From: Rhexocercosporidium sp. MPI-PUGE-AT-0058
Taxonomy: Eukaryota > Ascomycota > Leotiomycetes > Helotiales
NCBI GenBank assembly: GCA_020746875.1
Contig: JAGTJL010000020.1
Location: forward strand, 310,001-374,000
Direction: 5' to 3'
DNA length: 64,000 nucleotides
Shown: positions 1-11,767 of the stretch, piece by piece
Numbering within the stretch: position 1 is the stretch's first letter
How the letters are laid out: each line of letters opens with the position of its first letter
Notes under the pieces: generated by a model
Database searches by the model: none
The model's input: the letters and a program-made list of their open reading frames with translations, nothing else
Told to the model about the DNA's origin: nothing
Position numbers and translations under genes: made by a program

Positions 1-496
1 CTAGGCTGCGCACTGATCCAATCCGCAACTTTCGTCTTGCCATCAAAATGGCCCGTCCTAAACCGAGGCTGGTATCCACTGATCTTGTACGACGAGTCTA
101 GACAACCCCAGATGAAATGCTTGACGCCTTTTTCGCGCGCGATCTCGAAGGTTCGAATGCCCCAGTAGACTTCGGCTTTTTCGCCGATGGCGAATCCATT
201 TATGTTTACAAAGGCGACATCAATTCCGGTGAAGACGGAGTGGAGATCGGCTTCGTTGAGGCTGGAACCGGTGATGAGGGTTACATTAGGGAGGGAGGCA
301 AGCTCGAGGGCGGAGGGGGAGGTGGTGGAGCGGGTGAGGACGTGGACGACGTATTTGGAGTCGCGGGTTAATTCTGTGACTTTTAGTATGATGTAAGGTT
401 GGGAAGGGATGATAAGGGGAGTATACCTTTGACGACTGGTGCCCCTTGGGCTCCAGTTCCGCCAAGGACCAGGACTCTTTGCTTTGGAGAAGACAT
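1..496 (-). CDS. NmrA-like NAD(P)-binding protein, 3' end cut by window
   Basis: The ATG is at 496. The N-terminus reads MSSPKQRVLVLGGTGAQGAP, containing the GGTGxxG dinucleotide-binding loop of an atypical short-chain dehydrogenase. Exon 1 is 427-496. A 53 nt intron (GTATAC donor, CACAG acceptor) is followed by exon 2 at 1-373, which runs off the window. Exon 2 keeps the family pattern: a second beta-alpha unit (VVHVLTRS), a strand ending ASLPNVTLITGS, then DVAFVNINGF and an EIAREKGVKHFIWG segment. NmrA-like proteins are redox sensors or small-molecule reductases acting in the cytosol or nucleus; the substrate cannot be told from this fragment. The gene is divergent from the carbonic anhydrase relic, with about 0.8 kb between the two starts. 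Confidence 0.85.
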
Positions 497-1310
497 TGGT
501 GAGTTGTGAGTGAAAGTATTGTGATATATGTATTGGGTAATTATAAATTTCACAAAGTGTTAAGTATGATCAGAAAGAGGTAAGAGTGAAAAGTTGGGAA
601 TGAACTGATGGATCAAGTCTCTAGTAGGAGCATCGCCCTTTTATCTACCTGTCCTCTTCTCCGCAGGATGTAAAGTTCACGAAGCATAATGAACAATACG
701 CACGTTACATATGCCCTTGACCCAGTACCACGATGTCATCTTCAAATTTCTGCTCATGTTGATCAAGTTTTACCGAGGGCCTGACTAACCTGATCGTTCC
801 CCTGAAATCCCTACGTACGAAAGGAATAGTGATCCGCCTAAGCGAGGTCTCTGGACTCATCCAAACTCTCCAATCACTTCACTGCCTTCCAACACCACCA
901 AAATGAAAAGACTAATTACCTACGTTGTTGAACTGAATTTCTGCAGACTCTCGGGCTCTAGGATCAATCTGTTGTCTTACGCGGCAGTGTAGCAACACCT
1001 TGGGGTAATGCTGATTATTCCATCAGATGCAGGAGTATTGTAGTTTGTGCGGGATTGGTCAGCACTGTGATTGCGATCCTTGTCCGCAATGCGGTAGCTA
1101 GAGTTGGAGAAAAATGTGATTAGTGAACACGCTCCTAGTCACACGCTTTCCTAGTCGTAGAGCGGCATATCTGGACATAAGGAGTAGATTATATAGTCAT
1201 TGAGAATTTCCCAAGGCATCGCATTCCTATATCTCGAAACCATTTCAAACTCACTTCATCTTATCAAAGCCTTGATCGATCATACCGGTAATCTATCTTG
1301 AAAATCATCA
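497..1310. promoter_or_regulatory. Divergent intergenic region
   Basis: No coding sequence was recognised. The stretch lies between the start of the minus-strand NmrA-like gene and the plus-strand carbonic anhydrase relic, so it probably holds both promoters. I see no specific factor-binding site that I would defend. Confidence 0.4.
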
Positions 1311-2112
1311 TGTCAGCAACGCTCGCCTCTTGGCAAAGAACCTGTATGTCACTTCCCGCCAACCAAGGGAAATATTATAAACTAATTCTTGCTGTAGAAA
1401 ATACTCAGAGACGTACAAAGCACCGAATCTTCTAAGAATTGGGACTCAGAAGAATAAGGAGCTGGGTAGGAAGTCAACAATCGTTAGTGAGTGCGTCCGA
1501 ATTACCCCGCAATTTCGGCCCCCAAATTTCAAGATGGCTGTCATACCGTCTTTCAAAGAGCTTTAAAGCTGCAGTGTGAATATTCTAACAGAATATCTCA
1601 TAGTCTCTTGCAGTGATCCCCGAGTACATCCCACGCAGTTTCTTGACCTCGATTTCTCGGGTAAGTTGTTGCCCTTTCTCCCTCTTCAAGGTAACCAACT
1701 CAGTAAATGTACTTCGCAGAAGCAGCAATCATCCGAAACGCAGGCGGAAGGACATCAGATGTGATGCGATCTCTCCTAGACTTAGACGCAGTCGGTAGCG
1801 TCGGGACCGTCATTGTATCCATCATACAGATTGCGGGATGAGCCAGACGGACGAGCAGGGGTTTCAGGGACGGATTCAAGAGAAGCATTCTGCTATTGCT
1901 GCAAGTCAGCCGGGGTATATATATGGTGCTGTTGACGAGTGAGTATTTGGGATGCTGTTTGGGCGACGATATGCTGATGATGTGGTGGCCCAGAGAAGAC
2001 GGTTGTTCATGACGTGGAGTTTCTGAAGAGCTTCCCTTCGATTGCGGAGAATATGCACGTCGTGGGACTGGTTTTGGATACTTTTACAGGGAGGTTGAAG
2101 CAGGTTGTATGA
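1311..2112 (+). pseudogene. Beta-carbonic anhydrase, frameshifted
   Basis: Beta-carbonic anhydrases hydrate CO2 with a zinc held by Cys, His and Cys. Here the first ligand motif is in the segment YLIVSCSDPRVHPTQFL (1591-1641), with the Cys and the Asp-Arg pair. The glycine-rich RNAGGRTSDVMRSLLDL segment follows after an intron ending near 1719. The second ligand motif HHTDCGM lies at 1820-1840, and the C-terminal exon starts after a GTGAGT...CCCAG intron and stops at 2110-2112. The reading frame breaks just before HHTDCGM: the upstream frame reaches TGA at 1838-1840, so one base is missing near 1816-1819. The 5' end is also unclear: the intron after MSATLASWQRT (GTATGT donor near 1345) joins out of phase with the next exon. 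Otherwise all parts are present in order, so this is a recent loss of function or a sequence error. Confidence 0.75.
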
Positions 2113-2186
2113 GCCTATGTCACTAGCTTCTGATCATCTCGTGTTATAGTAGTTGAGCCATTTCTCAATTTCACCGCACTTATTAA

Positions 2187-3773
2187 TCATGACCCAGAGC
2201 CCTTCTTCAGTACTTGCTCACACTTGTCAAAAACATTGTAGCTGGATTCCCCGTTAGCGAGAAGTGCACGTTCCCAGAATTCCGAGAACTTACCCAAGTT
2301 CTCGCAGCAATCGTTCTCTCATACTTTCAGCTCCCATATTCTCAGGCGCACCTTCTTCCTCATATTCGCTGAGCTTCGCACCAAGGTTCTTGACATGCTC
2401 CGCAAAGACACTAGAGATAATCTGCTGTCTATTCGCCCTCTTTCTCCTCACCAAATCAAACATCTCCATTTCGTCCACTAATAGCATCTTTATCGGGCAA
2501 GTTCGAGAAAAGCGTAAGAAGCGCGCCGCAATCTTCCAGAGCTTGATTTCCAGCTTGTGCATTGAAAGGTAACATTGGATGAGCAGCATCACCTATCAAT
2601 ATGGTCTTTCCGTAGATGTAAGACTTGAGCGGAGTTCGGTTGCGGAGGCGCCATTTCTTTATGTTGTCGGCCTTTCTGGTGGTGTTGTTAGTTCGAGTTT
2701 TATGACGGCAGGGACCAAAGCTTACTCTAGTAGACGCAGGATGGTTGGATGGTAGGCTGAGAAGAGTTCAAGAATGAGCTCTTTGCTTACTGGTTGGCTG
2801 TAGTCTATTTCTATGTTAGAGTGGATTGATACAGACTGCATCATAGGTAACTTACCTTCTCCGATGCTGTTACCCCCCTTGCCAGGACAAAATGCAGCCA
2901 AGTTTTGAACTTCTCCGCTGGTAGAATATCGCATTAGCCTTAAAATAGTGCACAGAATTGTAGCGGGAGGAGTAAATGATGGCTTACTTCCGACACGCAT
3001 ACCAAACTAACCGCAAAGTCTTGTCACCGCAAGCAAGTACGAAGGTACTCCGAGCCTTTCTCATGAGTGCTTTCAACTCAGGATCAGCCTCAACATCCTT
3101 AGTATCTAACAGCCACCTATAAATATCCCATACCACATCCTCAGTCCACTCTCCCTTCGCCACATCCGTACCAAGGGCAGCACTCCTCACGAAAGAATGC
3201 AACCCATCAGCACCAATCAACAAATCCCCTTTCCAGATTTCCCCATCCTCACTCTCGACTTCTGCATTCTCTACATCAACTCTGACGACTTTAACACCAA
3301 GACACAGGCTGACTTTTGGTCCTTTGGTGTCATTCAGAAGAGCGAGTTTCCTTAGCTCGTTGTGAAGATCTACGCGATGGAAAGCTCGGTATGGGAATCC
3401 AAACTTGGGCTCGATTCCATCCATCGAACCTGGGGGGTAGACATCTTGCTTCTTGAGAGTGTCGCCGGCGTAGACTGCGACGGAGTCCATACGCACTCCT
3501 CGCGCGGCTTCGAAGTCGAAGCCTAATTTGGATAGAACTCTCGTTCCGTTTGGAGATAACGTGATGGCAGCTCCTACTTCTTGGAGGAGTTTGGACCCTT
3601 CAACAACCTGGGGGTCTTAGTAGTGTTCAACTTAGGGGAATCAAGGTAATTTGGGACATAGTTACGGTGACCTTGTGGCCTGCATGTTTTAATGCCGTAG
3701 CAGCTGTGAGACCTGCAATGCCGGCTCCCACGACGATGATCGTAAGCTGCTCAGAGATGACAGAGGATGTCAT
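2187..3773 (-). pseudogene. FAD-dependent monooxygenase (salicylate hydroxylase-like), one frameshift
   Basis: Six exons can be joined: 3666-3773, 2988-3607, 2856-2917, 2726-2810, 2294-2675 and 2187-2241. The N-terminus has the FAD-binding VVGAGIAGLTAA fold. The middle has the DLLIGADGLHS motif (DG motif). The C-terminal part has LIGDAAHPMLPFNAQAGNQA, the GD motif contacting the FAD ribose. These mark class A flavin hydroxylases, which use NAD(P)H and O2 to hydroxylate aromatic substrates. Exon lengths sum to 1312, one base over a multiple of three. The shift sits near 2475-2483, and the upstream frame ends at TGA 2456-2458; beyond it the expected FDLVRRKRANRQQ helix continues in another frame. 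The last intron (2242-2293) is canonical with a GCTAAC branch site. Inactive if the sequence is right; the substrate is unknown. Confidence 0.8.
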
Positions 3774-4200
3774 ATTTTCGATGATTTGAAGTTACTACCC
3801 CAACAAAATCAAACAATCTAGTAGTGGGAGTACAGGAATATTTAAAAAACGAATATAGAGAGTTTGTCGGAACACTTCCACCCCCTCCGACGATAAAACG
3901 AGGTCGAGGTCGAGGTCAGCTTACGTCCAAGGCATGAAAGCCACTGATGTTACGAGAGCTGTGTTGCTTAGCAAAGTATCAGATGAGCACCTTTTTTAGA
4001 GTCGGACGAATGACTGTTGGTCTTGTTGAAGGTCTCATTGGTTCATGGACCGAACTGGGTGATGTGACTGGCCAGTGGTCACTTTCCAGACAAATGTTAA
4101 GCGACTCGAGGAGCAGACGAGGACAGGTTGACCTATCTGTGTAGGTAAGCTGATCGATTGTTTTGGTCTAGAAGATCTAACTCTCTAGTCTCTAGCATGT
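3774..4200. other. Intergenic, short hexamer repeat
   Basis: No gene was recognised. It holds the promoter side of the FAD monooxygenase and the 3' side of the AAA ATPase. A GAGGTC hexamer is repeated three times in tandem at about 3899-3916. Confidence 0.4.
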
Positions 4201-6643
4201 CTAGTTCTGCAACTTCAGCAAACTCGTCTCAAACTCACTCCACACCTGAACTATAGTCTGCAAATACTCCAACTTGAGCTTTGACCCCTCACTTCTAGCC
4301 AAAGTCTTCGCAGTCGTGATAGCATTCGAGATCTCTCTTCCATTCATTTCCGTATCCTCAACAGTGGAAAGTGCTTCGGCGAGACTCAGGTCGATCTCAT
4401 CTGCTGGTACACTTTCGAGATGTTTCTCCCAGAGCATGCGTCGGACTTCTTTGCCAGGGCTGGTGTACTGCAGGGCTAGGTGGATGCGGGATTTAATGGC
4501 TTGGTCGAAGACGGAAACACGGTTTGATGTGAGGAAGATGATGCCTTGGAAATACTCCAATTGGCGCAGAAATACTTAACTAGGTTAGTGGGTGGTCACA
4601 GTTCGTGAGTGCGGGGGATTTTACCGGCAACCATAGCATTCTGCTCCAATTGGTCGGAAGGACCGCTTTTACGAGCTTCGAGGAAGACATCGGCTTCATC
4701 AATCAGTACGATTGCTTGGAAAGTTGACGCATATGTCAGGAGACGTTTGAGCTCAATCTCGATTCTGTGTTGGTAGCTCCCGAGCTCTCCAGTCGAGATA
4801 TTGAGCAGTGGCCTGTGAGTGTGTTCTGCAGTCATTTCTGGGATAAAAGTATCAGTAATTTCAGATCATCGCATCAACGGTGCTACTCACCAGCTGTCAA
4901 AGTCTTTCCAGACCCTGGGGCACCATGCAATAGAATGACTAAACCCTTGCCCTTCAATGTAGTTTCGTCTCGAGCGCGGTCAGGGTACTCATGGCCAGAT
5001 ATTAGACCCTTCAACAATCTCTTTTGGGGATCAGGAAGGATGAGCGACTCCATGGCGTCCTTCTTCCATTCCACTTCGCTCATCGAGTCGATGAAGAACT
5101 TGCACCATTCTTTCTTCTCGAGTGAGTATCCGTAGACGTACGGTGGGCAAAGTCTGGGATCCAGACTGGTCGTCTGAAGTTGGTCTTGCACTATACCAGT
5201 CATTTCTTTCGATTTTGGTCAGTCTTGCTCCCGCGTGATGATATGAGTGGTTATTACCGGTCTTACGTCCCTTATCATCACCCTCTTCCTCGTCACTTTC
5301 TTCTGCTGCAATCGACTCCTTTCTAGCCCTAGCCTCCTCATTAAACGTCCGAGGATCAATAACAACACGTCCACTCATAGTCTCTGGCAAAAAGGTACCG
5401 TCATAATCAGCGCGCTCATTGTAGTAATCCCATGGAGGACGCTTGAGGTACAAGAACAGTCCGTGATATTGCTTGACGCACATGTTATTGATCTCCAAGT
5501 ACCGCTCGCCTCTTTCAATCAGCTTAGTCTCAAGCTTGGCTCTGTCTCCGGCGTCGAGAAATTTGAGCGGGTATACTGTAAGTGATTCGATGTTCGCAGA
5601 GAAGAGGCCAAAGAACTCTTGTCTGTCCCAGATCCGCAATCTCTCAGTCGCAATACCAGCTTTGAATCCGTCGAAGGACACAAAGGAGCAACTGACTGTG
5701 GAAGAAATTGGAGTTAGCATCGCCTCAGGGAACTGGCATTGAAATTGTGTACAGTGGTCCAGCAAGTGTGCAAGGACGAATCAATAACTCTCAAAGAGGT
5801 CTATAAGTTGGCGAGATGGACGTGGAGAATACTCACTGTCGAAATATTTGCCCCCGCTTGCACTTTCTCCGTAGCCATGTCGGCGCAATTGAAATAGCCG
5901 TGTATGGCCGTTGCTATGTTGGTAGACCAGCTCACCTGGCTTGAAGATCATCCATAGTAGAGGAAACGTGATTGAGCCTGCTTTAATCATATCGTTGATT
6001 TCGATGCCCTTTGGCCCCGCCTCGGCGTCTAAATGCTCTAGAAGGAGTGCGATATGCATTTTTGTCGTTAGATCATCTGACTTCTCGCGATACTCCTGGA
6101 TCTCCTTTCGATGATGAACTAACATCATGTAACTAATCGGTCAGCCTGTGTTCCAATACACCACAGGTACACAGGTTCAAGGGGGAGTACCACATCAGAT
6201 AAGTCTGGGATTTGACTGCTGAACTCTGAGAGGGAGGCGAGAGTATTTTTGAGAGCTACCTACGGGTCTTCAATCGTGAATTTCATGCTGAAGTCAAGAG
6301 CCTCTCCTGGGTAATATCGAACAACATCCTTCAACATCGACAGAAGCTGTGGAGAGTTGATTTCCAAAGTTGTTCCCGTATGCTTATGCTGCTCATCGAA
6401 CGACTGTCTCGACACCAAAGCATATTTGCTGTACGGGTCTTCGTTCGTGATCTTCGTATTCTTCTCGACAATCTCAATCTCTCCCTCCTTGGACCGAAGC
6501 AGGAGATTTTTAATCTCGCACCGTGCACCGTCCGTCTCTTCCTCAATCTCCTGCGTAATAGTTGCGGGATCACTGTTGCTCTCGTCCTCGATCTCCTTGG
6601 CAACTATTGCGGGTTCACTGTCGTCACCCATCGTGTCGTGCAT
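4201..6643 (-). CDS. AAA+ ATPase with N-terminal DUF7025-like region
   Basis: Six exons (6264-6643, 5837-6132, 5267-5695, 4891-5205, 4625-4837, 4201-4574) sum to 2007 nt, giving 668 residues with no frame break. An acidic N-terminus is followed by a region like the fungal DUF7025 domain (ending in PLLWMIFKPGELVY and then VSFDGFKAG). A single AAA domain comes next: Walker A GAPGSGKT at about residues 462-469, Walker B IVLIDEAD, the sensor segment IIFLTSNRV and the arginine-finger region SRIHLAL. A C-terminal helical lid follows. Such proteins are common in filamentous ascomycetes and are presumed to remodel protein complexes; their substrates are unknown. The acidic stretch ESDEEEGDD just before the third intron looks like a linker between the halves. 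Confidence 0.92.
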
Positions 6644-7255
6644 TGATGATGATCTTCAGCGAAAGCTGCGATGGATGAGCAAGATACTTCTCTTGTTGCG
6701 CAGATATACCTGAAGGGCCGGCGTAGAAGGATGCACGGGCACCTAGCGTAGGTAGGCAGCTAGGCAACACCCGCTAGGTTCGAATTCTCAGGGCTGACCT
6801 GCATACCTGCAGGGGTTTTGAGGAGGGAATTTCTGAGGATGCAGTGACATGAGTTGCCTGGGTTGCTCACCGAGTGCATCTTAATGTTTCGCCACATCAA
6901 ATGCCGCAATAGATAGCTGTAACTGAGGGTTCGAAGAAACATATATTTGAGCCCCAAAAAAAGTTCCGAGGAAGTGCTTCTAATACGACAAATGTAGCCT
7001 GATGGAAAATTGAACACCTTGCTGAGCTGAAGATTACAGGCTTCATTATCTTTTGGCCCCCCAATCATTCCCCACTATCCCGGTCGTCAACCACTGGTGT
7101 GATGTGAATGCATGCCCATGCAAATGCCTAAGGCTGACCAATCTGACCGACCACTTTACATATCTCATGTAGAAGATCCCAAAGGATAAGATTTGGCACC
7201 TCGGTATTACTCGTTGACACTTTTGCAATGTGCTACTGACTGTGAAAGGGTCGAA
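6644..7255. other. Intergenic region between divergent AAA ATPase and NACHT genes
   Basis: No gene was recognised. The two flanking genes are transcribed away from each other, so this 0.6 kb probably holds both promoters. I found no tRNA-like fold or clear binding site. Confidence 0.4.
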
Positions 7256-10200
7256 ATGAGATTGAAGGACGATTCCCATTCCCACATGGAGCAGGCCGAG
7301 ACGCTCTCCCCGCATTTGAGGTATGCTGTGCGATTTGACTCCATCTCTCGTATGCCTAAAGTAGCTTGAAGCTTATTGATCCTTTGTGTAGCTCCAACCC
7401 CTTCGCCGAAGCTATACTGTCTTTCATAGGCGAGTTGAAAGACAATGAAGATAGAAAGAGCATATTCTACAAGGAAGTGATTAATGTAGCTTGTCGCTTG
7501 TATTTGACGGATGACCCCACAGAGCAAAGCCTGCTCTCAGCCGAGACGCTCTCCACTTATATCACAGAGCTGGAGGTTCAGCATCGTAAGAAAAATGGCA
7601 TCCGGAAGGTGCTTTCATCCGCCCAGCCGCTGGTTGAAGGGCTTTTGCAATATACCTCTGCGGTGGATGTTATGATTCAAGCCGATCCAACCGTTTCGGC
7701 ACTCCTTTACGGTGGCGCAAAGCTCGTTCTACAGGTAAGCTATGAAATAAAACTGATCAGCTCGGAGGTCTAATATGGGCCTAATATGAGATGCAGCTTG
7801 CCAATGGTTACACCAAGTACTTTGAGCAGATTATTCAGATGATGGCAGATATCGGAGTACAGCTCCAGTACTTCCACATTTACTCACAAGAATTTGCCAA
7901 TGAAAAGTACATGGGTGGAGTTCTTTTCAACTCATATCGAGATATCTTATTGTTCTGGAGAGACGCCTCGAAGATTTTGAACCAACGAGGCAAACGATTC
8001 TTGGGCAGTGGACTTCTCATTCCCTTTAACGAACGGTACGCCAAATTCAAGCAAAAGCTCGACAAAAACGCACAGAACGTTCGACATATGGCGCAAGCCT
8101 TGCACGTCCAGCAACAAGGGAGTTTCAATCGAACCCAGGAAACTCAAGTAAGGGACTTGGGATTTGCGTTGGACAGGTCATCCTCTCGGTCTGTCTCTCC
8201 CCGTCCTCCAAGCTACGATGGTGCTGCGCCAGGTAAGACTCTTGTATCTATGACGCGAGCTTCTTGTTCACTTTAAATCTACAGCGACACGCCACGACGA
8301 AATTCGAAAATGGATTGCTGGTGGTCGCGCATCGAAAATCGACCCGCAATTCGACCTAGATCGACATCTCTCGGCCAGACACGTCGGTACAGCTGAATGG
8401 ATTTTCGAAGATCCAGTATTTGTGAACTGGCAATCATCTAAAGAAAGTGCAAGTCTCTGGATGAACGCCGCTCCAGGTTCAGGAAAGAGCGTTCTCTCCG
8501 CGTCAGTTGTTGACCAGCTCCTACAGTCTGATAGGAAAGGGCAATCTAACGTCATCTACTTCTTTTGTCGTTTCGACGAGATAGACAAGTGCAAAGCCAT
8601 ATCTGCCTTGAAGTCTCTTGCAATTCAAGCTCTGAAGCTAATACAGTATATCCCGGACGACTTGTACCAATTGTACCGAGACGAGTTCGCTGCTGATGAC
8701 AGTGTTGTTGCCACTGTTGCAATTGCAGAACGCGTTTTAGGGTATCTGTTGAAACGTATCGAGTACGTCTCTATCATCGTCGATGGCTTGGATGAATGCC
8801 ACGAGGGTATTCTACTGGATTCTTTGATTCGTCTCCGTAATCAGAAGAGCTATGGTATCACGAAATGGTTCTTTGCTAGTCGAAATGAAGGCTTGATAAG
8901 AAAGAAGTTCGGGAACTCAAAGTCGGCAATCCTCTCTGTACCAAGCAAAGTGGTACAAACAGACATACGAAAGTTTTTAGAAGACCACTCCGACACTCTC
9001 TGTGGCACAAGCGAGCAGTTGGACAGGATCGCAGATCTATCTCAAGGCAATTTTCTGATGATGCGCTTGACCGTTGATCCGTTTCAGAATGAGGAGTTGA
9101 CTTGCTCCGAAGAGTTCGAGGAAGCTCTAGACGAATTCCAACCCGAGCTAGGGAGATGCTGGTTTCGTAGTCTTCAAAGGCTGTCTCAACGTAGCGAGCA
9201 ATATCAAGAATTGGCACAGTGAGTGGTGTTTCCGACCAACTCTGCAGCCAACGCTAACAAGACGAACAGGATGATATTCACCGCCGCGATTCTTGCAGTT
9301 CAGCCGATGACATTCAATGAGCTCACCGAACTGTTGTCTGTCAAAATTGGACACGACCCATCAGATGGCCGCCGACGAACTCGAGCCGTAGTACTGTCTG
9401 CATGTTCTCCGTTTGTAGAAGCTGATTACGAAGCCGATTTCACAAATCCAACACTTCGTCTTGTGCATAAGTCGATAGGGGACTTCCTTACTCTAGATCC
9501 AACAACTATAGATTTCGTGACTGAACCTTGCTACAGGTTCTTTGTCAACTACGAAGAAGGTCATACCGAGATTGGACGGCGTTGTTTGACTTACCTCAGT
9601 TACGACTGTTATGCGAATTTCGATGTCGCGGAGCTGAATGATGACTCGACCGACCATGGTCTTCTCAAATACGCTTCGATATTCTGGCACCAGCACTTAC
9701 AAGAAGCAGGCCCAAGCCAAGAGTCCTACGAGGAGATCCGGGACCTGTTAAAATCTTCGAATATCTGGACATGTGTTCGAGTTCAGAGCAGATATGCGCC
9801 ACACATATTCGCAAAACTCGTATCCTATCAAGGCAGAGAAAATGATTACGATATGCTCATCCCAAGAAGTACCCCTGATTTAGGTTTGCATGTCTATGAG
9901 TTTTATGCACATGCTTTACCACAATGGCTAAGTAACTTTGACGAGAAAGGCGATCATCTAAACTGGGGCTATCATATGTTCGTTCGAGAATGGGGAGAGG
10001 TGCTACTGAGATTTCCTGACAAGATCCAAACCTACTTCGCCAAAGTTCTTGGCCCCCGTAGCTTTTGGAAGATCGAAGACAGACAGGAAGAGATTGCAAT
10101 TAAATGTTTCGACCAAAGACCACACTTTGAGGACCTCCTCCAAGATCACCACGCTAACAGTTTTATTGTACCGACCAGGCATGTTCAGAGCATGGATCAG

Positions 10201-11367
10201 GGGCCTCCGTTGACCGATATCGTGAGAGGGCCGTATATCATGAATACACTCAATGAATATCGAGGAAACTGGGAGTTCCATCATTGCTCAACAGTAAGCC
10301 AGGGGCAAATGTCGGCAACTATCTACCGATACAAACAGACACCAGGACCTTCCAATAAAGGCGCAGAAGAATCCGATACCGATTCCGAAATCGAGACGTC
10401 CGAGGACGAGAAACCTGCCGCCGCAGCTGCTACAGATCCTGCCGTATGGTTCCTGTCAGTCGCAGACGGCTTGAACGATACCCACTGGTTTCATTTCAAG
10501 ACAAAGACAGGAATATTGCAATCGTCGACACCTGTTCTCATCCCTGGGAGTCCGTGGCTGCTTTGGCCGCAAGAGGAGTCAAAATTCTTCTTCCTCAATA
10601 CCGTTACGCAAAAGACGTTTGTATCTACCCGTCCACCGAGTGGAGTGTCAGATCTGATGATCATCTCTCAAGGTGGGCTGTGTTGCTACTTCAAATGTTT
10701 AATTTTCATGCTAACATTGAGATTAGATCACTATTTCTCAACAAACATGAATACCCTCCTTCGCGCGTCGGTTTATGGGTCAACTACGAAAGGTTTTGTC
10801 ATTCGCCACACGAAAATCCCGTTTCCATCACTTGGGTCGCCAACGCAGCCTCCAGAACTTGACACATCATCCATCGTGTCTGTGGAAACTACCTGGCGAT
10901 ATCCTAATACCAGCTTCTCAGTACCGATCTCTTTTTACTGGCAGGATACCACTTTGTATGCTGCTCTCGGCTCACCTGCAGTCAAGTTGCTACGCTTCCC
11001 ACCTTTCTCCACCTCAGAATCTCCCACGAATGAGTCGATCCAGATATTGAAGCGGAAGCTCTTCATCCCATCATCATCCTACACTCGCGGTCTTCAATTT
11101 ATAGTCAAACTGAACACCGACCGCTCGTTTGGAGTAGTCTTTGCTCTCCATGCTGCCCCGAAAACCGACTTACCTGCCGTAGTATTGGATTTCAAGATCG
11201 GGCCAAATGATTGGAAAGACTACAATCCGAAAGAGAGGGATGAAGATTCAGTTGCTACAAATACACTCGGGTTCTTAAAGGGTACCTATGCGGCAAAAGA
11301 GCAAGCTTTCAGCATACCAATCAGAAGTGGCTTGGATTGGCGGAGGAGTGTTTATGTCACGTGTTGA
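7256..11367 (+). CDS. NACHT-domain STAND protein with novel C-terminal half
   Basis: Five exons (7256-7320, 7392-7734, 7797-8232, 8285-9218, 9270-11367) sum to 3876 nt, giving 1291 residues. Residues about 20-240 form a helical fungal domain of the kind found before NACHT domains (DUF7708-like: VLSSAQPLVEGLLQYTSAVD, then ALLYGGAKLVLQ). The NACHT ATPase follows: Walker A APGSGKS at about 344-350, Walker B IIVDGLDE at about 443-450, and the downstream FFASRNE segment. A winged-helix-like region containing LRLVHKSIGDFL follows. The last 500 residues carry no ankyrin, WD40 or TPR repeats that I can see; they have an acidic, Ala-rich linker near 10370-10435 and then beta-rich sequence. STAND proteins of this type act in fungal nonself recognition and regulated cell death. 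The start was chosen because it splices in phase to HLSSNPFAEA. A 54 nt in-frame optional intron may lie near 10674-10727. Confidence 0.9.
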
Positions 11368-11767
11368 AGGGAAAACAACTGGGGAGTACTTGGGTGCCTA
11401 ATGGATGGCTTTGGTCGTGATGTATAGCAAGATAAGGCTGCTTATTTACAACAGTATGATGATATATCTGAGCCAGTATGCATGGGCATCAAAAGGACAT
11501 CACTCAAAAGGACATTACTCAAATGTATTCGCACCTCATGCTTGTTTACTTGGCAGAGAGCTCTTCGGTTAACTTGCGTTAATGTTGGTACCACCAAACA
11601 AATTTTTCTGGGCTTGAATGATTTCCATATCTGACTTATTGGGCCGTACGAAGAACCCTTACGATGCAGATTATCTCATACCTTTGTGTCAATTTCGTAT
11701 CTACCTAAAAGTAAAAGCCGATAGTCCTAGCGGTCAGATTTATGCCAAGCCCCAAACCAGCATCCTA
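11368..11767. other. Intergenic, 15 bp tandem duplication
   Basis: 3' flank of the NACHT gene. A 15 bp unit beginning AAAAGGACAT is duplicated in tandem at 11491-11505 and 11506-11520 with one mismatch. Nothing else was recognised. Confidence 0.4.

Noticed and set aside
117..396. Plus-strand open frames at 117-396
   Set aside because: They are antisense to the NmrA-like exon, which has a clear dinucleotide-binding motif and clean splicing.
6770..6800. GGTTCGAATTC as a tRNA T-loop
   Set aside because: The flanking bases cannot form the T-arm stem, and no acceptor or anticodon arm is found.
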